Of a stretch of 64,000 nt of DNA, positions 19,512 to 29,384 are shown piece by piece. Numbering within the stretch: position 1 is the first letter of the stretch; the number at the start of each line of letters is the position of its first letter. Position numbers and translations under genes: made by a program. Source of the DNA: Tannerellaceae bacterium (GTDB lineage: Bacteria > Bacteroidota > Bacteroidia > Bacteroidales > Tannerellaceae); NCBI GenBank assembly GCA_021204405.1, contig JAJPZJ010000069.1, positions 62,001 to 126,000 on the forward strand. The letters run 5' to 3'. The notes beneath the pieces are model-generated. The model did not search any database. It was not told the DNA's origin and saw only the letters and a list, made by a program, of their open reading frames with translations.

Positions 19512-21217
19512 TTATGGTATCACTTTGATTTTTTTAGCAGCGTATACAGGCTGTCCATCTGACGTAATTCCCTCTATTTTAACCAGGTATTCACCCGGAA
19601 GATCTGAAGTAGTAAAAGGAATTACCAGACTGGACTGTCCACCGGTATTAACTTCCGGTATCCATAATAAGGTATGTCTGTAATCGGGTATACGACTTTT
19701 ACGCTCCTCTTCTGTAACATAAGAAGGAGCATAAAAAGAACGATAAGGTTGTGTGCCTTCATAGTCGAAGAACTGCACAGTATTATCAATCTGCAGATCT
19801 GGATAATCGTTTTTATAAGTTTATAAGTATAAAAAGCCGCTATCCCATCGAAGTACTGCCCACCAAATACAAAAATTCCCCGATAGACATCTATTTTTTC
19901 ACCAGCAACGGATTATAATTAAATATTACATCTGCATTCCGGATAGGTACTCCGTCCAGCATAATCAACGAGTTACCAGAGGTAAACTGGTTGCGATCTT
20001 CCATCAATATGGAAAGCACTCTTTTGCGGTTTATTTGTCTGAACCGCAAGGCCGGAATAAACTCAATAATCACCTCTTCCATCCGGGTAAACCGGGTATA
20101 CTCATCCAATAGATAGCTCCAGTCCAGCTTTCTCCTCAGGTAGCCATCCTGTTCAACCAAATTCATAAGCGAGTCACCCATATAAGAAGATAGGACCTGT
20201 AATCCCATACTACGTGTAAGTAATTTATCTTTCCATAGCGAATCTACCTGGAAAGCGGGTATCTCTTTAGCTGTATGATTATAGAAAGGAGACGAGATAT
20301 CTATCCGGTAACGGTTCGCTAAAACTGAATAAGGGACTGTTGCCAGCTCGTGCATACCCATAATCCGTTTCGTATAAAATTCTATTGAGCCATCCGGAAA
20401 CTGCTTCCCTCCGAATAACCGGATTTGATCACCCACAAAACCAAGCATCGGCGATACTGCTCCTTCTCTGAAAATAGCTTGTTCCGTCTCCAGATCTATC
20501 AATTTACCTGAAATAATATGCCCTTCATATTCCGGTAGATAATATGTAGGAGTTACATTAGCTGCAAAATCAGGAATAGTTTGTTTCCAGGCTACAATAT
20601 CTTGGTTATCGATACCTGTAGATATTTCACAACCAGCTATTGCCACTGCCATTGTATGTATATTTTCAGGTAAACCTGAGAGCAATAATTGGCCATTGGC
20701 GCGCTCTTTGTAAACTTCAGTATCTGTCTGTAATAAAACTTTATTTTCTCTTAATTGCTCATCCCGGAATATCTCCACATCCGGAATATCTGCTGACTGC
20801 AATTCCATTGCTACCCTGAACGTATTAATAACAGAAATCACCTTTTCAAAGAAAACACTTTCATCTTCATTTAACATATTACGGGTGTAAGCCAGCAAGC
20901 GATAATTGCCGGTTACTACGGTTTCCGGTATTACAAACCATCCGTTTCCAGTGCCTTCTCTCACTTCCAGTTTAATCTGATTTACTGCATTGGCTCCCTC
21001 CAGCATCTCTATGTAAGTGATCTTACTCAAATCCGAAGGCTTCCCTTCCAAATCGGTTACATATGCCTTAAGCCATACGATCTCACCGGCCAGGTAGACA
21101 GACTTATCTGTTTGGATATATACTCTTTCACAAAAAAATGCCTGTGGCTTTTCCCTGAAAAGTAGTAAGTAAAAGAAACAGAGCAGCTAAACTGATTATG
21201 TAATTTTTCTTTTCCAT
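19512..21217 (-). pseudogene. MG2-type envelope protein linked to a TonB receptor (several breaks)
   Basis: This was an exported protein of the type found beside TonB receptors and DUF4249 lipoproteins, with macroglobulin-like MG2 beta domains (ERVYIQTDK, VYLAGEIVWLKAYVTD, RLLAYTRNM). Its function is unknown; binding or processing of a substrate at the outer membrane is a guess. At least three lesions are seen. A frame change in the signal-peptide region follows the ATG at 21217. A base is missing in an A-run after NPLLVKK (near 19890). An 8-base tandem duplication (ACTTATAA twice on the minus strand, near 19815-19830) shifts the frame before the C-terminal part. The duplication is not a homopolymer change and so looks like a true mutation. 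The gene lies 8 bases after the DUF4249 gene. Confidence 0.65.
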
Positions 21218-21225
21218 ATATTTAT

Positions 21226-22370
21226 TTATAAAGCAGAGGTTGGCCAGAACCAAGGTTTATTTTTAGAAGCATTATAACTAGTCCTGCAATCAAAACATCG
21301 GCGGTAAGTATATTTGTCACCATCTGTCCGATCCCTCATATACAATTCTCCTATAGTACCTTCTTCACTGAAGGGTGTAGTAATCGGACAAGAAAGGAAT
21401 GGCCTTTCATACAGGTTTTCCGCATATCCATCGATATATCTTTCAGCTTTTTGAACAGTAGTTACCTCAATGAATCCGATCACTGTCTTATCCGGATCAG
21501 TTTCACAGTGTATGTTGCCTATCATTTCACTGGGCATAGAAGAAAAAAGGCCCGCTGTTTGATCTACATTTTTCTGTAAATTATAGAAATAGTCATAAGC
21601 TTCTTTCCGAATCTGCATTTGTGAGACCTCCATATAATAAAGTACAGAAAGCCTATCATCTGTAGGTTCTATCTCAATGAGTCTTTTTTCTGATATAATA
21701 TTCTCCGAAAACTTCTCTGTAGAAGCCAGTAATAAGGTTTTGGAACTATCACGTGCAAAACAATTATGAATATTATCGGGAGTACTCATCCTATGATTTA
21801 CCTCTACCTCCTTATTATCGATGATTTCAAAGGTAGTATATGCAAAAATACGGGCATGTACTTCCCAATATTCCACATAGGTCCAACGATAATAAGAGGT
21901 ACGATCTTCCGGATCATGTGTATTTACACAGATAAATACACTTTTACCTTCTCCTCTTTTAATCCAGCTGATACTATCCACCGGAGTTGTAGATATGGGA
22001 GAGAGGAAGTCGGAATAATATAGTTCCCCATCATATTGTACAGACAGGCGATAGTCAACTCCCTGCATAAAATCGCCTGTCTTCACCAGGTAATTACCTT
22101 TATCCGTCCATTCACCCGGTCCGAAACGCTGGCCATCACTCCCTTCCACATATACCTCAGCTCCGGAAACATAGTGTTGATCATTAAAAAAATCGGAAAG
22201 CCCTATACTCCGGCTTATTTTTATTTCCGTACTATCCGGAATGATTGTCCCTTCTATTACCAGAATTCCCTCTACCTCTGCCACTCCGGTTGCTTCATAG
22301 TCCTCTATACAACTATTTACGAATAACAGGTAAAAGGAAATAATTAAACTATATAATATTTTCTACTCAT
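21226..22370 (-). pseudogene. DUF4249 family lipoprotein (frameshift near the N-terminus)
   Basis: The body (VEGILVIEGTIIPDSTEIKIS, then a conserved TDKGNYLV segment and a C-terminal CFDCRTSY region) is that of DUF4249 proteins, surface lipoproteins encoded with TonB receptors. The N-terminal lipoprotein signal is still readable as ILYSLIISFYLLFVNSC but lies in another frame from the ATG at 22370 (MSRK). One A missing from a run (four instead of five, near 22360) explains it. Only a weak internal GTG at 22284 would start the present frame. It is 19 bases downstream of the TonB receptor gene and 8 bases upstream of the MG2-type gene, so the three formed one operon. Confidence 0.65.
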
Positions 22371-22389
22371 ATATTGACTTTATTAGTAA

Positions 22390-25132
22390 TCAGAATTTTA
22401 TATTGTAAGAAACAAAAGGAATGGGCACTCCGAATATTGCCAGCTTATATCCTTTCATCATACCGTCTTCATTCATATAATATACCGAGTAGGCGTTTTT
22501 CGGCCTGTCAGATTATATACTCCAAAAGAGATCGTACTATGGGTAAGCGATATCAGGTGGTGACTTGGCTCAATATTAAAGGAGGCATCCATGCGGAAAA
22601 AGTCGGGTATACGATATTGATTCCGGTCTGAGTAAAAAACATATTCCCCACCGGCGTATTCATATTTAGATACCGGCAATGTGATAGGTCTACCCGTACT
22701 ATAATCACAATTAACCGACAGGCTGAAACGATGAGTAAATTTATAATTTCCAACCAACTTGAATTCATGTGGCTTATCATAGTCGGAAGCATACCATTCT
22801 CCGCCATTTACCGGTTCGGCTACCCGTAGATCGCTTTGTCTTAACTGGGTACGTGAATACGTATAACTTACCCATCCATTCAGCTTTCCTAACAGTTTCT
22901 TAACCATAAACTCAGCCCCATATGCTTTCCCTTCTGTTTCCAATACATCTGTTTCTATATGGTGATTCATAATCAATTCAGCACCACTCCGGTAATCCAG
23001 ATAATTATTCATTTTCTTATAATACCCTTCCAATGAAACTTCTATTGTATTGGAAGCAAGGTTTTTATATATTCCTGCTGCTGCCTGCCATCCTGTCTGT
23101 GGCTGGATATTGGCATCACTCAGCTTCCATGTATCTGTAGGCGACATCACAGTTGTATTGGATAATTTATGGATATATTGCCGCATAGTATTATAGCCGG
23201 CCTTTACCGACAGTCCATCAGTAATCTCATACCGGGTTGACACCCTGAATTCAGGTCCGTGATAGGTTTTAAAGAATCCGCCATCCGGTGTCTTTTCCCC
23301 TGTTATTGTAGTCAATGAGGGCAGATAGTCAGGATCGTATATATTATAAGTACGTGGACCGAGAGCTCCAAAGAAAGAATATCTTATTCCCGCTTTAATA
23401 GAGAAATCCGTTGTCAGGTCCCACTGGTCGCCAATATACACAGCACCTTCAAAGGCTTTCTCTTTTGCATATAGTCAGGAACTACATACGATTCATCCGA
23501 ATAAGGCAGATATTCTCCCGGAGATAGATTATATATTAATCCACTGGCTCCAAAATCGACCGTATGTTTATCTGAAACATACCAGGCAAAATCAGCTTTA
23601 CCAAAATATTGGTTGATACCAAACTTCAGTTTGTAAGCTTCCACCGGATTATCCGTATTCCTTACATAATAATCGTAATGATCATATCCGGCAGTAAAAG
23701 TACTGGCAAGCTGCGGAGAGAAAATATGCCGCCATTTAACCGAAGCATTTGCATTCTGGTAGGAATAATGCTCATATTTATTAAAATTAAACCGGTCATG
23801 GCTGAAATAACCATTTATATATAAGTTATTATATGCATTGAATTTATGGTTGACCGACGCATTGAGATCATAAAACCCGGCAGTCCCATCACTATATTCA
23901 CTTTTTTCGGGTAATTTCTTTAAGATCCAGTCCGAATAAGTAGTACGTCCACTTACAATAAAAGAGGTCTTATCCATATAAATAGGTCCTTCAAAAGTTA
24001 GTTGGCTGGTAAGTAAACCAATACTGGCAGAACCGTTAAACTCCTTTTTATTTCCTTCTCGGCTGTTTATATCCAATACAGATGAAAGACGTCCGCCATA
24101 TTGAGCCGGAATACTGCTTTTATAAAGCTCCATATCCTTTATAACATCCGGATTAAAAGCAGAGAAGAAACCAAACAGGTGGGTAGGATTATAGATGGTA
24201 CCATCATTAAATAAGATCAGATTCTGATCGGTAGCTCCTCCTCTCACATTAAATCCACTGGAGGCTTCTCCTACCGACTTAACCCCTGGTAAAGACATCA
24301 CTACACGCAAAATATCTACCTCGCCAAACGCCGTAGGAATATTTTTCATCTCTTTAATTTTGAGCCGTTCCACTCCCATAGTAGTACCCCGCACATTCGC
24401 GATGCGTTCAGACGAGACTGTCACCTCTTTTAAGGTATACACCTGTTCCTCCAACTCTATATCCAGCTTTCCACCTCCATAGAGTTGGATCTGACGCCGG
24501 GTATCTTTCATTCCCATTCCCTGGATAAACAGTTCATGTCGCCTCGGTGGTAACTGGATAGAGTAATATCCGAATCCATCCGTAGTAGTAGCAATCAGAG
24601 GTTCACGGATAAACAGGGCTACGCCTGCCATAGGTTCGCCACTTTTAAAGTCCTTTATATGTCCGGTCAGGACTACCCGTCCCTCTGCTGTCTGAGTCGG
24701 ATCACCAATCTCGTACACTTTATGCTCAGAAGTAGCTTTTTGTTCACGGCGGCTACCCAATAATATGCCTGACATATCATAGGCTTCTCCGGTACTTCCC
24801 CGGCTCTCTGCAAAATAGCCTTCCGGCAGGTTGGTTACAAACTCTATTTCATGCATAAACAAAGCCTCTTTAAATTCAGAAACCTTCAATGGGGTATTTT
24901 GAAATACTTCTCTCAGTATATCCACCGGTAAACAATTCCGGCAATCTACAGATACGATTAATGAATCGACTGCCTGCATTTCACAAAATATCTTATATCC
25001 GGTTTGCTGTTCTATTTGTGTAAACAATTCTAATACCGGCCTTTCTGACAGATGTATAGATATTTCCCGCTGGCTATATAGAAACACCGGCAGAGAGAAT
25101 ACCATCAATAGGATCCATGAAATTCTGCTCAT
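22390..25132 (-). pseudogene. TonB-dependent outer-membrane receptor with STN domain (two frameshifts)
   Basis: Signal peptide MSRISWILLMVFSLPVFLYS; secretin/TonB short N-terminal (STN) domain (about residues 20-90), which usually signals to an anti-sigma factor; a carboxypeptidase-regulatory-like domain (about 150-240; VVLTGHIKDFKSGEPMAGVAL); a TonB plug (VMSLPGVKSVGEASSGFNVRGG); and then the barrel. Two frameshifts are visible, each one A short in a run: near 23460, after DYMQK, and near 22486, after NLTGRK. Past them the reading continues in new frames to a normal barrel end (VSYNIKF). No FecI/FecR-type regulator is seen nearby, although the STN domain would suggest one. The substrate is unknown. 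Confidence 0.8.
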
Positions 25133-25169
25133 AAGGATTGGTTTAAATATTCATATTGCTTTGCTATAC

Positions 25170-25850
25170 TTATGAGAGTTCCCTGAGGAGCTTTATTAAA
25201 TTCAATTTGTTCTTTTTGGCAAATTGTTTTAGCTCTTTCTCATACGGCTTAAAAAGATTTAAAGCTCCTGCTAATGTTCTTACCGGATAATATATATCCT
25301 CTTTACATATGTAAAACCGGCTCCTGAAAAAGAATTTATATTGCAATTCTTTACCCTCAATTCTTGTATCTAACAGAGCTGTCCGTCTTTCCAGAATAGT
25401 AAAATCACTACCCTCAAACAGGCGCAGATAAAACCCCGTAGGTGGACTACCCTGCATCCGGTCGGTAAGATGATAGAAAATATAATAGGAATGGAGGTAT
25501 AAATGGTTTACCTGGTCATTATTGATAATTACATTCGATAATTTATCAGGCGTTTGCACCACTATCTGGTTGGTATATAAATCAAGCTTCATATGCAGGG
25601 ATGGATAATATACCCCATCATAGACTAACGATCCTTCATGATAATCCGGACTTTCAAGAAAAGAATATCCCTGATAAAAATGAGGATAGGCCATATGTTC
25701 TTTCCCGGAGTAAATGGGAGAATATAGAGAGGTCTCTTCAAAATATTTTTTGATTACATTTATCTGGACGGGTGGTATTTTAGTATCCTGGGCACAGATA
25801 ACTAATGAATAAATTATTCCCAGTAGTATAATTGATCCCCTTTTCTTCAT
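25170..25850 (-). CDS. Exported protein of unknown function, first gene of a TonB-receptor operon
   Basis: This 226-residue protein starts MKKRGSIILLGIIYSLVICAQ, a signal peptide. The mature part is rich in Tyr, Leu and Lys and ends in a basic stretch (KELKQFAKKNKLNLIKLLRELS). It has no motif I recognise; proteins of this kind often stand before STN/TonB receptors in Bacteroidetes. It is 37 bases upstream of the receptor gene and is the only unbroken gene of the four-gene unit. A role in sensing or assembling the receptor system would be a guess. Confidence 0.6.
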   Translation of the reverse strand: MKKRGSIILLGIIYSLVICAQDTKIPPVQINVIKKYFEETSLYSPIYSGKEHMAYPHFYQGYSFLESPDYHEGSLVYDGVYYPSLHMKLDLYTNQIVVQTPDKLSNVIINNDQVNHLYLHSYYIFYHLTDRMQGSPPTGFYLRLFEGSDFTILERRTALLDTRIEGKELQYKFFFRSRFYICKEDIYYPVRTLAGALNLFKPYEKELKQFAKKNKLNLIKLLRELS

Positions 25851-26052
25851 ACAATTAATCTTTTTTAAAATAATCAGGTGACAAAAAATAGTGTCTTTTC
25901 CTTATTTATTAAATCATATTAATCTTACATCCAACAAAATGTAAGTTACAGAATTTAGTGATAAACTTCCATATAGGGAAACATAATTTTACACAAAAAA
26001 AGTGATTTTTATTACTAAATGCAAATTTTATTTATAATATTATAAAAAAAAC

Positions 26053-26092
26053 AAAAGGTGGAAAAGAAGCCTACCTCCTTTCCCACCTTTTA
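26053..26092. terminator. Terminator after pyrH
   Basis: AAAGGTGG-AAA pairs with TTTCCCACCTTT with one bulge. On the minus strand it is followed by a T-rich run, and it lies about 20 bases past the stop of pyrH. Confidence 0.6.
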
Positions 26093-26110
26093 TCCGTATA
26101 GAGAGTTTAT

Positions 26111-26821
26111 TTAATTATGCACGAATGTTCCGATCAGCTCTCCCTGCATTACTTTTTTGAGGTTCCCATTTGTATCCATATCAAATACAATAATCGGCAA
26201 ATTATTCTCTTTACACATGGTGGTAGCGGTCAGGTCCATCACCTTCAAACCACGGGTATAGATTTCATCATAGGTAATAGTATCAAATTTGGTAGCGGTA
26301 GGATCTTTTTCGGGATCAGCCGTATAGATACCATCCACCCGCGTACCTTTCAGCATCACATCCGCTTCTATTTCAATCCCTCTCAGCGAAGAGCCTGTAT
26401 CTGTAGTAAAAAACGGATTACCGGTTCCACCCGACATAATCACCACATTCCCCTCTTCCAGCAATTCGATAGCACGCCATTTATTATAAAATTCTCCTAT
26501 AGGCTCCATACGAATGGCTGTTAGTACTTTGGCTTTTACTCCCTGGGCAGTTAAGGCAGAACTGAGTGCCAGACTATTGATTACCGTTGCCAGCATCCCC
26601 ATCTGGTCACCCTTCACCCTGTCAAAACCTTTAGAAGCTCCGCTCAAACCACGGAAAATATTACCTCCTCCTATTACAATCCCGATCTGTACACCCATTT
26701 CAGCAATTTCCCTGATCTGGGTAGCATATTCTTCCATCCTTGCCTCATCAATACCATATTGTTTTTTCCCCATCAGGGATTCACCGCTCAACTTAAGCAA
26801 AATACGTTTATATGCAGCCAT
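26111..26821 (-). CDS. pyrH: UMP kinase
   Basis: It phosphorylates UMP to UDP with ATP in the cytoplasm. At 236 residues it has normal length. The amino-acid-kinase fold shows ILLKLSGESLMG (phosphate loop), IGIVIGGGNIFRG, and the UMP/ATP-site segments GGTGNPFFTTDTGSSLR and DGIYTADPEKDPTA. It is the last gene of the yraN-mmcQ-birA-pyrH group on the minus strand and is intact. Confidence 0.95.
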   Translation of the reverse strand: MAAYKRILLKLSGESLMGKKQYGIDEARMEEYATQIREIAEMGVQIGIVIGGGNIFRGLSGASKGFDRVKGDQMGMLATVINSLALSSALTAQGVKAKVLTAIRMEPIGEFYNKWRAIELLEEGNVVIMSGGTGNPFFTTDTGSSLRGIEIEADVMLKGTRVDGIYTADPEKDPTATKFDTITYDEIYTRGLKVMDLTATTMCKENNLPIIVFDMDTNGNLKKVMQGELIGTFVHN

Positions 26822-26862
26822 TTGATTTATATTTAATTAGTTACCTTATTAGTTCCTGTTTT

Positions 26863-27609
26863 TTATATCCATGTTACCTCTTTAAAAGCATACCGCCGGA
26901 TAGTTTGATCCCGCAATTGCAACAAAAGATGTCCGTCCGGTTCGATGGCATAGATCATTGCCTCAAATTCTCCCCTCCTGTCTTTATACCTGTGATAGCC
27001 TTGCCGGCGATAAAGGGAAGCCATATATTCGCGGCGGATAAGTTCAAAATTCCCTTCCCAGAGCTGTGCATACCAGGCATAAAAAGTAGCAAGGAATAGA
27101 TCCAATACTACCGGAGGCTGTACCTCTTTTCCTATGATATTAACCAGCGATACCGGATTAGGTGCATTTCCCTTAAACGCCTGCTGGTTCAGGTTGATAC
27201 CAATACCGATCACAGAGTTATCTATATACTGGCCGGCAAGCTCATTTTCAATTAGTATTCCACAAATCTTCCTGTTATGCCAATAGATATCATTGGGCCA
27301 CTTAACCGTAATATCTCCGGTATACTGTTCCAATGTTTTTTTAACACTCAGGGAGGTGATCTGCGATAGTAGGAATTGCTGGTTAGCCCTGATCATCCGG
27401 GGAAAGATAAGGATACTGAAAGTAAGGTTTTTCCCGGCTTCCGATTCCCAGCTATTACCTACCTGTCCTTTTCCTGCCGTCTGAAAACCGGCTACAACCA
27501 CACTCCCCTCTTCCAGGGGTGTATGTTGATGTAACCGGCGTATATACGCATTGGTAGAAGCTGTTTCCGGCACATATATAACCAATGGTTTCTCAGGCTG
27601 TTCACTCAT
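26863..27609 (-). CDS. birA: Biotin-[acetyl-CoA-carboxylase] ligase
   Basis: It attaches biotin to carrier protein. At 248 residues it lacks the N-terminal helix-turn-helix found in regulatory BirA, so it is a ligase only. Visible motifs: ETASTNAYI, the biotinyl-AMP loop VVAGFQTAGKGQVGNSWES, VKWPNDIYW, and KICGILIE. Its start overlaps the end of the mmcQ-like gene by 8 bases, which suggests translational coupling. Confidence 0.92.
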   Translation of the reverse strand: MSEQPEKPLVIYVPETASTNAYIRRLHQHTPLEEGSVVVAGFQTAGKGQVGNSWESEAGKNLTFSILIFPRMIRANQQFLLSQITSLSVKKTLEQYTGDITVKWPNDIYWHNRKICGILIENELAGQYIDNSVIGIGINLNQQAFKGNAPNPVSLVNIIGKEVQPPVVLDLFLATFYAWYAQLWEGNFELIRREYMASLYRRQGYHRYKDRRGEFEAMIYAIEPDGHLLLQLRDQTIRRYAFKEVTWI

Positions 27610-27954
27610 TATAAAGTTCCCTTATTTTTTTGGGCAGTTTAGCAATAACCTGCCGGTAAGAATGTTCAATCCAATACTTTATCTTATCATCAGGCATATC
27701 GCTCTCCAGGGTAATTCCGTTCCAATACTTTTTATGAAAATGAAAGGCCGGCTGTACTGCGTCATAGCGATCGCGTAGTCCTTCCACCTGTTCCGGATCA
27801 CATTTTACTGCAATACAGGGGGATAAGTAGCCAGGGTGAGTGGCAGGAACATTTTTTCCTCCACTTTGAAAACGACATGTTCTTCTCCAAAAGGTTGGGA
27901 TTCAGTAGTGTTTCTTAATGTAAGACAATATTCACGTACCTCTTCTATATTCAT
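27602..27954 (-). pseudogene. MmcQ/YjbR family protein (frameshift)
   Basis: This is a small cytoplasmic protein of the MmcQ/YjbR family (CyaY-like fold; suggested DNA binding). The N-terminal part MNIEEVREYCLTLRNTTES and the C-terminal part (GLRDRYDAVQPAFHFHKKYW, then NGITLESDMPDD) are both typical but lie in different frames. The shift lies near 27840-27865, where a run of six A follows VEE; one base more would give a frame reading AVKC before the second part. Expected length is about 117 residues. It stands between yraN and birA in a compact operon. A one-base homopolymer error would look the same. Confidence 0.7.
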
Positions 27955-27965
27955 ACCTCTTCTTT

Positions 27966-28331
27966 TTAATGCACCGGAGCAAAGAATGCATCTTCTATAT
28001 GCTCCAATTGATATTGGCCTTCTTCCGCTATCACCACTATCACATCAAACCTGGCAGGCAGATCAATATTAAAATAGCGTATATATACATCGGTGGCTTT
28101 TACAATCCGGTTTATCTTTTTACGGTCCACTGCCTTTTCCGACAATACCAGATAGCCTGCAGAGCGTGTTTTTACTTCGATAACCACCAATTCCTCATCA
28201 GTAGCTGCCACAATATCCAACTCCAGTCGGTGCCACCGCCAGTTCGTGTGCAGTACCCGGTATCCCTTTGCTAGTAAATAGTCTTTTGCATATTGCTCAC
28301 CGGCTTTGCCGATATTGCTTTCTCTGTCCAT
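27966..28331 (-). CDS. yraN: YraN family (UPF0102) endonuclease-like protein
   Basis: This 121-residue protein belongs to a family with a restriction-endonuclease-like fold. Visible are GKAGEQYAKDYLLAKGYRVL, HRLELDIVA and VVIEVKTRS, the last two giving the E-D-(E)VK pattern of this fold. Its role is uncertain; DNA processing or recombination is suggested. It is the first gene of the yraN-mmcQ-birA-pyrH operon, divergent from the small gene at 28399. Confidence 0.88.
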   Translation of the reverse strand: MDRESNIGKAGEQYAKDYLLAKGYRVLHTNWRWHRLELDIVAATDEELVVIEVKTRSAGYLVLSEKAVDRKKINRIVKATDVYIRYFNIDLPARFDVIVVIAEEGQYQLEHIEDAFFAPVH

Positions 28332-28385
28332 TCAGCCAATTTGCACAAATATAGCTATTTTCTTTTTTATTTGCTGTTTGGAATG

Positions 28386-28393
28386 TACATTTG
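28386..28393 (+). promoter_or_regulatory. -7 element placing the start site at or near the ATG of the next gene
   Basis: TACATTTG fits TAnnTTTG exactly. With the usual 5-7 base gap, transcription would start at about 28398-28400, on the ATG at 28399. The mRNA would be leaderless or nearly so. No -33 element lies at the normal distance. Confidence 0.45.
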
Positions 28394-28398
28394 CAGGT

Positions 28399-28626
28399 AT
28401 GTCAGGAAAACGTAAATATTCGCCGGCCAACCCATCCCATCCTCGGGTACATAAGGTTACCTTTCTACTCAACGACAGTGAGCAGAAGGCTGTAGAACAT
28501 TACCTGGCTAAATACAAGATCTACAATAAATCACGCTGGTACCGTGAAACTATCCTGGCTCATATTTTGAAAACCCTGGAACAGGATTATCCTACCCTGT
28601 TTAATGAAAATGAAATGAGAAGATAA
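28399..28626 (+). CDS. Small conserved protein of unknown function, 75 residues
   Basis: I chose the ATG that gives MSGKRKYSPANPSHPRVHKV, because the longer upstream frame runs through the promoter and into the divergent gene. The protein is basic at the start, then predicted to be a beta strand plus helices (KVTFLLNDSEQKAVEHYLAK, then a helix with RWYRETILAHILKTLE). This layout resembles ribbon-helix-helix DNA-binding proteins, but I do not recognise the family. It ends 5 bases before tadA, so the two are probably co-transcribed. Confidence 0.6.
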   Translation: MSGKRKYSPANPSHPRVHKVTFLLNDSEQKAVEHYLAKYKIYNKSRWYRETILAHILKTLEQDYPTLFNENEMRR

Positions 28627-28631
28627 ATCCG

Positions 28632-29063
28632 ATGAACGATGAGTATTTCATGCGGCAGGCACTGGCAGAAGCCCGTACGGCTACCGAAGAAGACGAAGTG
28701 CCTGTAGGGGCGGTGATTGTATGCAACGGGCGTATTATTGCGCGTGCACATAACCAGACCGAACGACTTAACGATACGACCGCCCATGCGGAAATGCTGG
28801 CTATAACCGCAGCCACAGGAGTATTAGGGGCAAAATACCTTACCGATTGTACTTTATATGTAACAGTAGAACCATGCGTAATGTGTGCCGGAGCAATCGG
28901 ATGGTCACAGGTAAGTAAAGTGGTATACGGAGCCCCGGACGAAAAGAGAGGTTTCCGCCAATTCGCTCCCCGGGCTATGCATCCCAGGACAATTATCGAA
29001 CAGGGAGTGATGGAAAAAGAGTGTGCCGAAGAGATGCAAAAATTCTTCAGGCAGCGCCGGTAA
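28632..29063 (+). CDS. tadA: tRNA-specific adenosine deaminase
   Basis: It deaminates adenosine 34 of tRNA-Arg to inosine. At 143 residues it has typical length. The zinc and catalytic residues are in HAEM (His52, Glu54) and PCVMC (Cys82, Cys85). MRQALAEARTA at the start and the helical C-terminus fit TadA. A free cytosine or guanine deaminase is less likely from the size and the PCVMCAGAI block. It is intact and co-oriented with the small gene upstream. Confidence 0.9.
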   Translation: MNDEYFMRQALAEARTATEEDEVPVGAVIVCNGRIIARAHNQTERLNDTTAHAEMLAITAATGVLGAKYLTDCTLYVTVEPCVMCAGAIGWSQVSKVVYGAPDEKRGFRQFAPRAMHPRTIIEQGVMEKECAEEMQKFFRQRR

Positions 29064-29064
29064 G

Positions 29065-29337
29065 TTACTTTACCTCCTCAAAATCAACGTATTCCCCTTC
29101 ATCATCATCAATGATCTTCTTTTTTGCCGGAGTTTTCACTGAGGAACTTGTATATTGACGGGAATCGGTGGACGAATAAGGATTCCGCTGCTGGCGGGCC
29201 TCCTTTTTTGCATCCGGCCGGCTATCTCCGAGAAAGAACCGTTTAAATGCGCGCAGCATTGAAAATCCCATTAGTAATACTAACAGGATAAAAAAGAAGA
29301 TCATTACAAATATAAATTTAAATAGAAACATATCCAT
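29065..29337 (-). CDS. DUF4834 family small membrane protein
   Basis: This 90-residue protein has one membrane helix near the start (FIFVMIFFFILLVLLMGF), a basic juxtamembrane segment and a long charged, Ser-rich tail ending DEGEYVDFEEVK. It matches the DUF4834 pattern, found only in Bacteroidetes as far as I know, of unknown function. Its stop lies next to that of tadA on the other strand (convergent, 1 base apart). It follows pssA on the minus strand. Confidence 0.75.
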   Translation of the reverse strand: MDMFLFKFIFVMIFFFILLVLLMGFSMLRAFKRFFLGDSRPDAKKEARQQRNPYSSTDSRQYTSSSVKTPAKKKIIDDDEGEYVDFEEVK

Positions 29338-29384
29338 TATCTATTAAGTCATGTAATAAATCCACTCAAAGATACGCAATTCCT

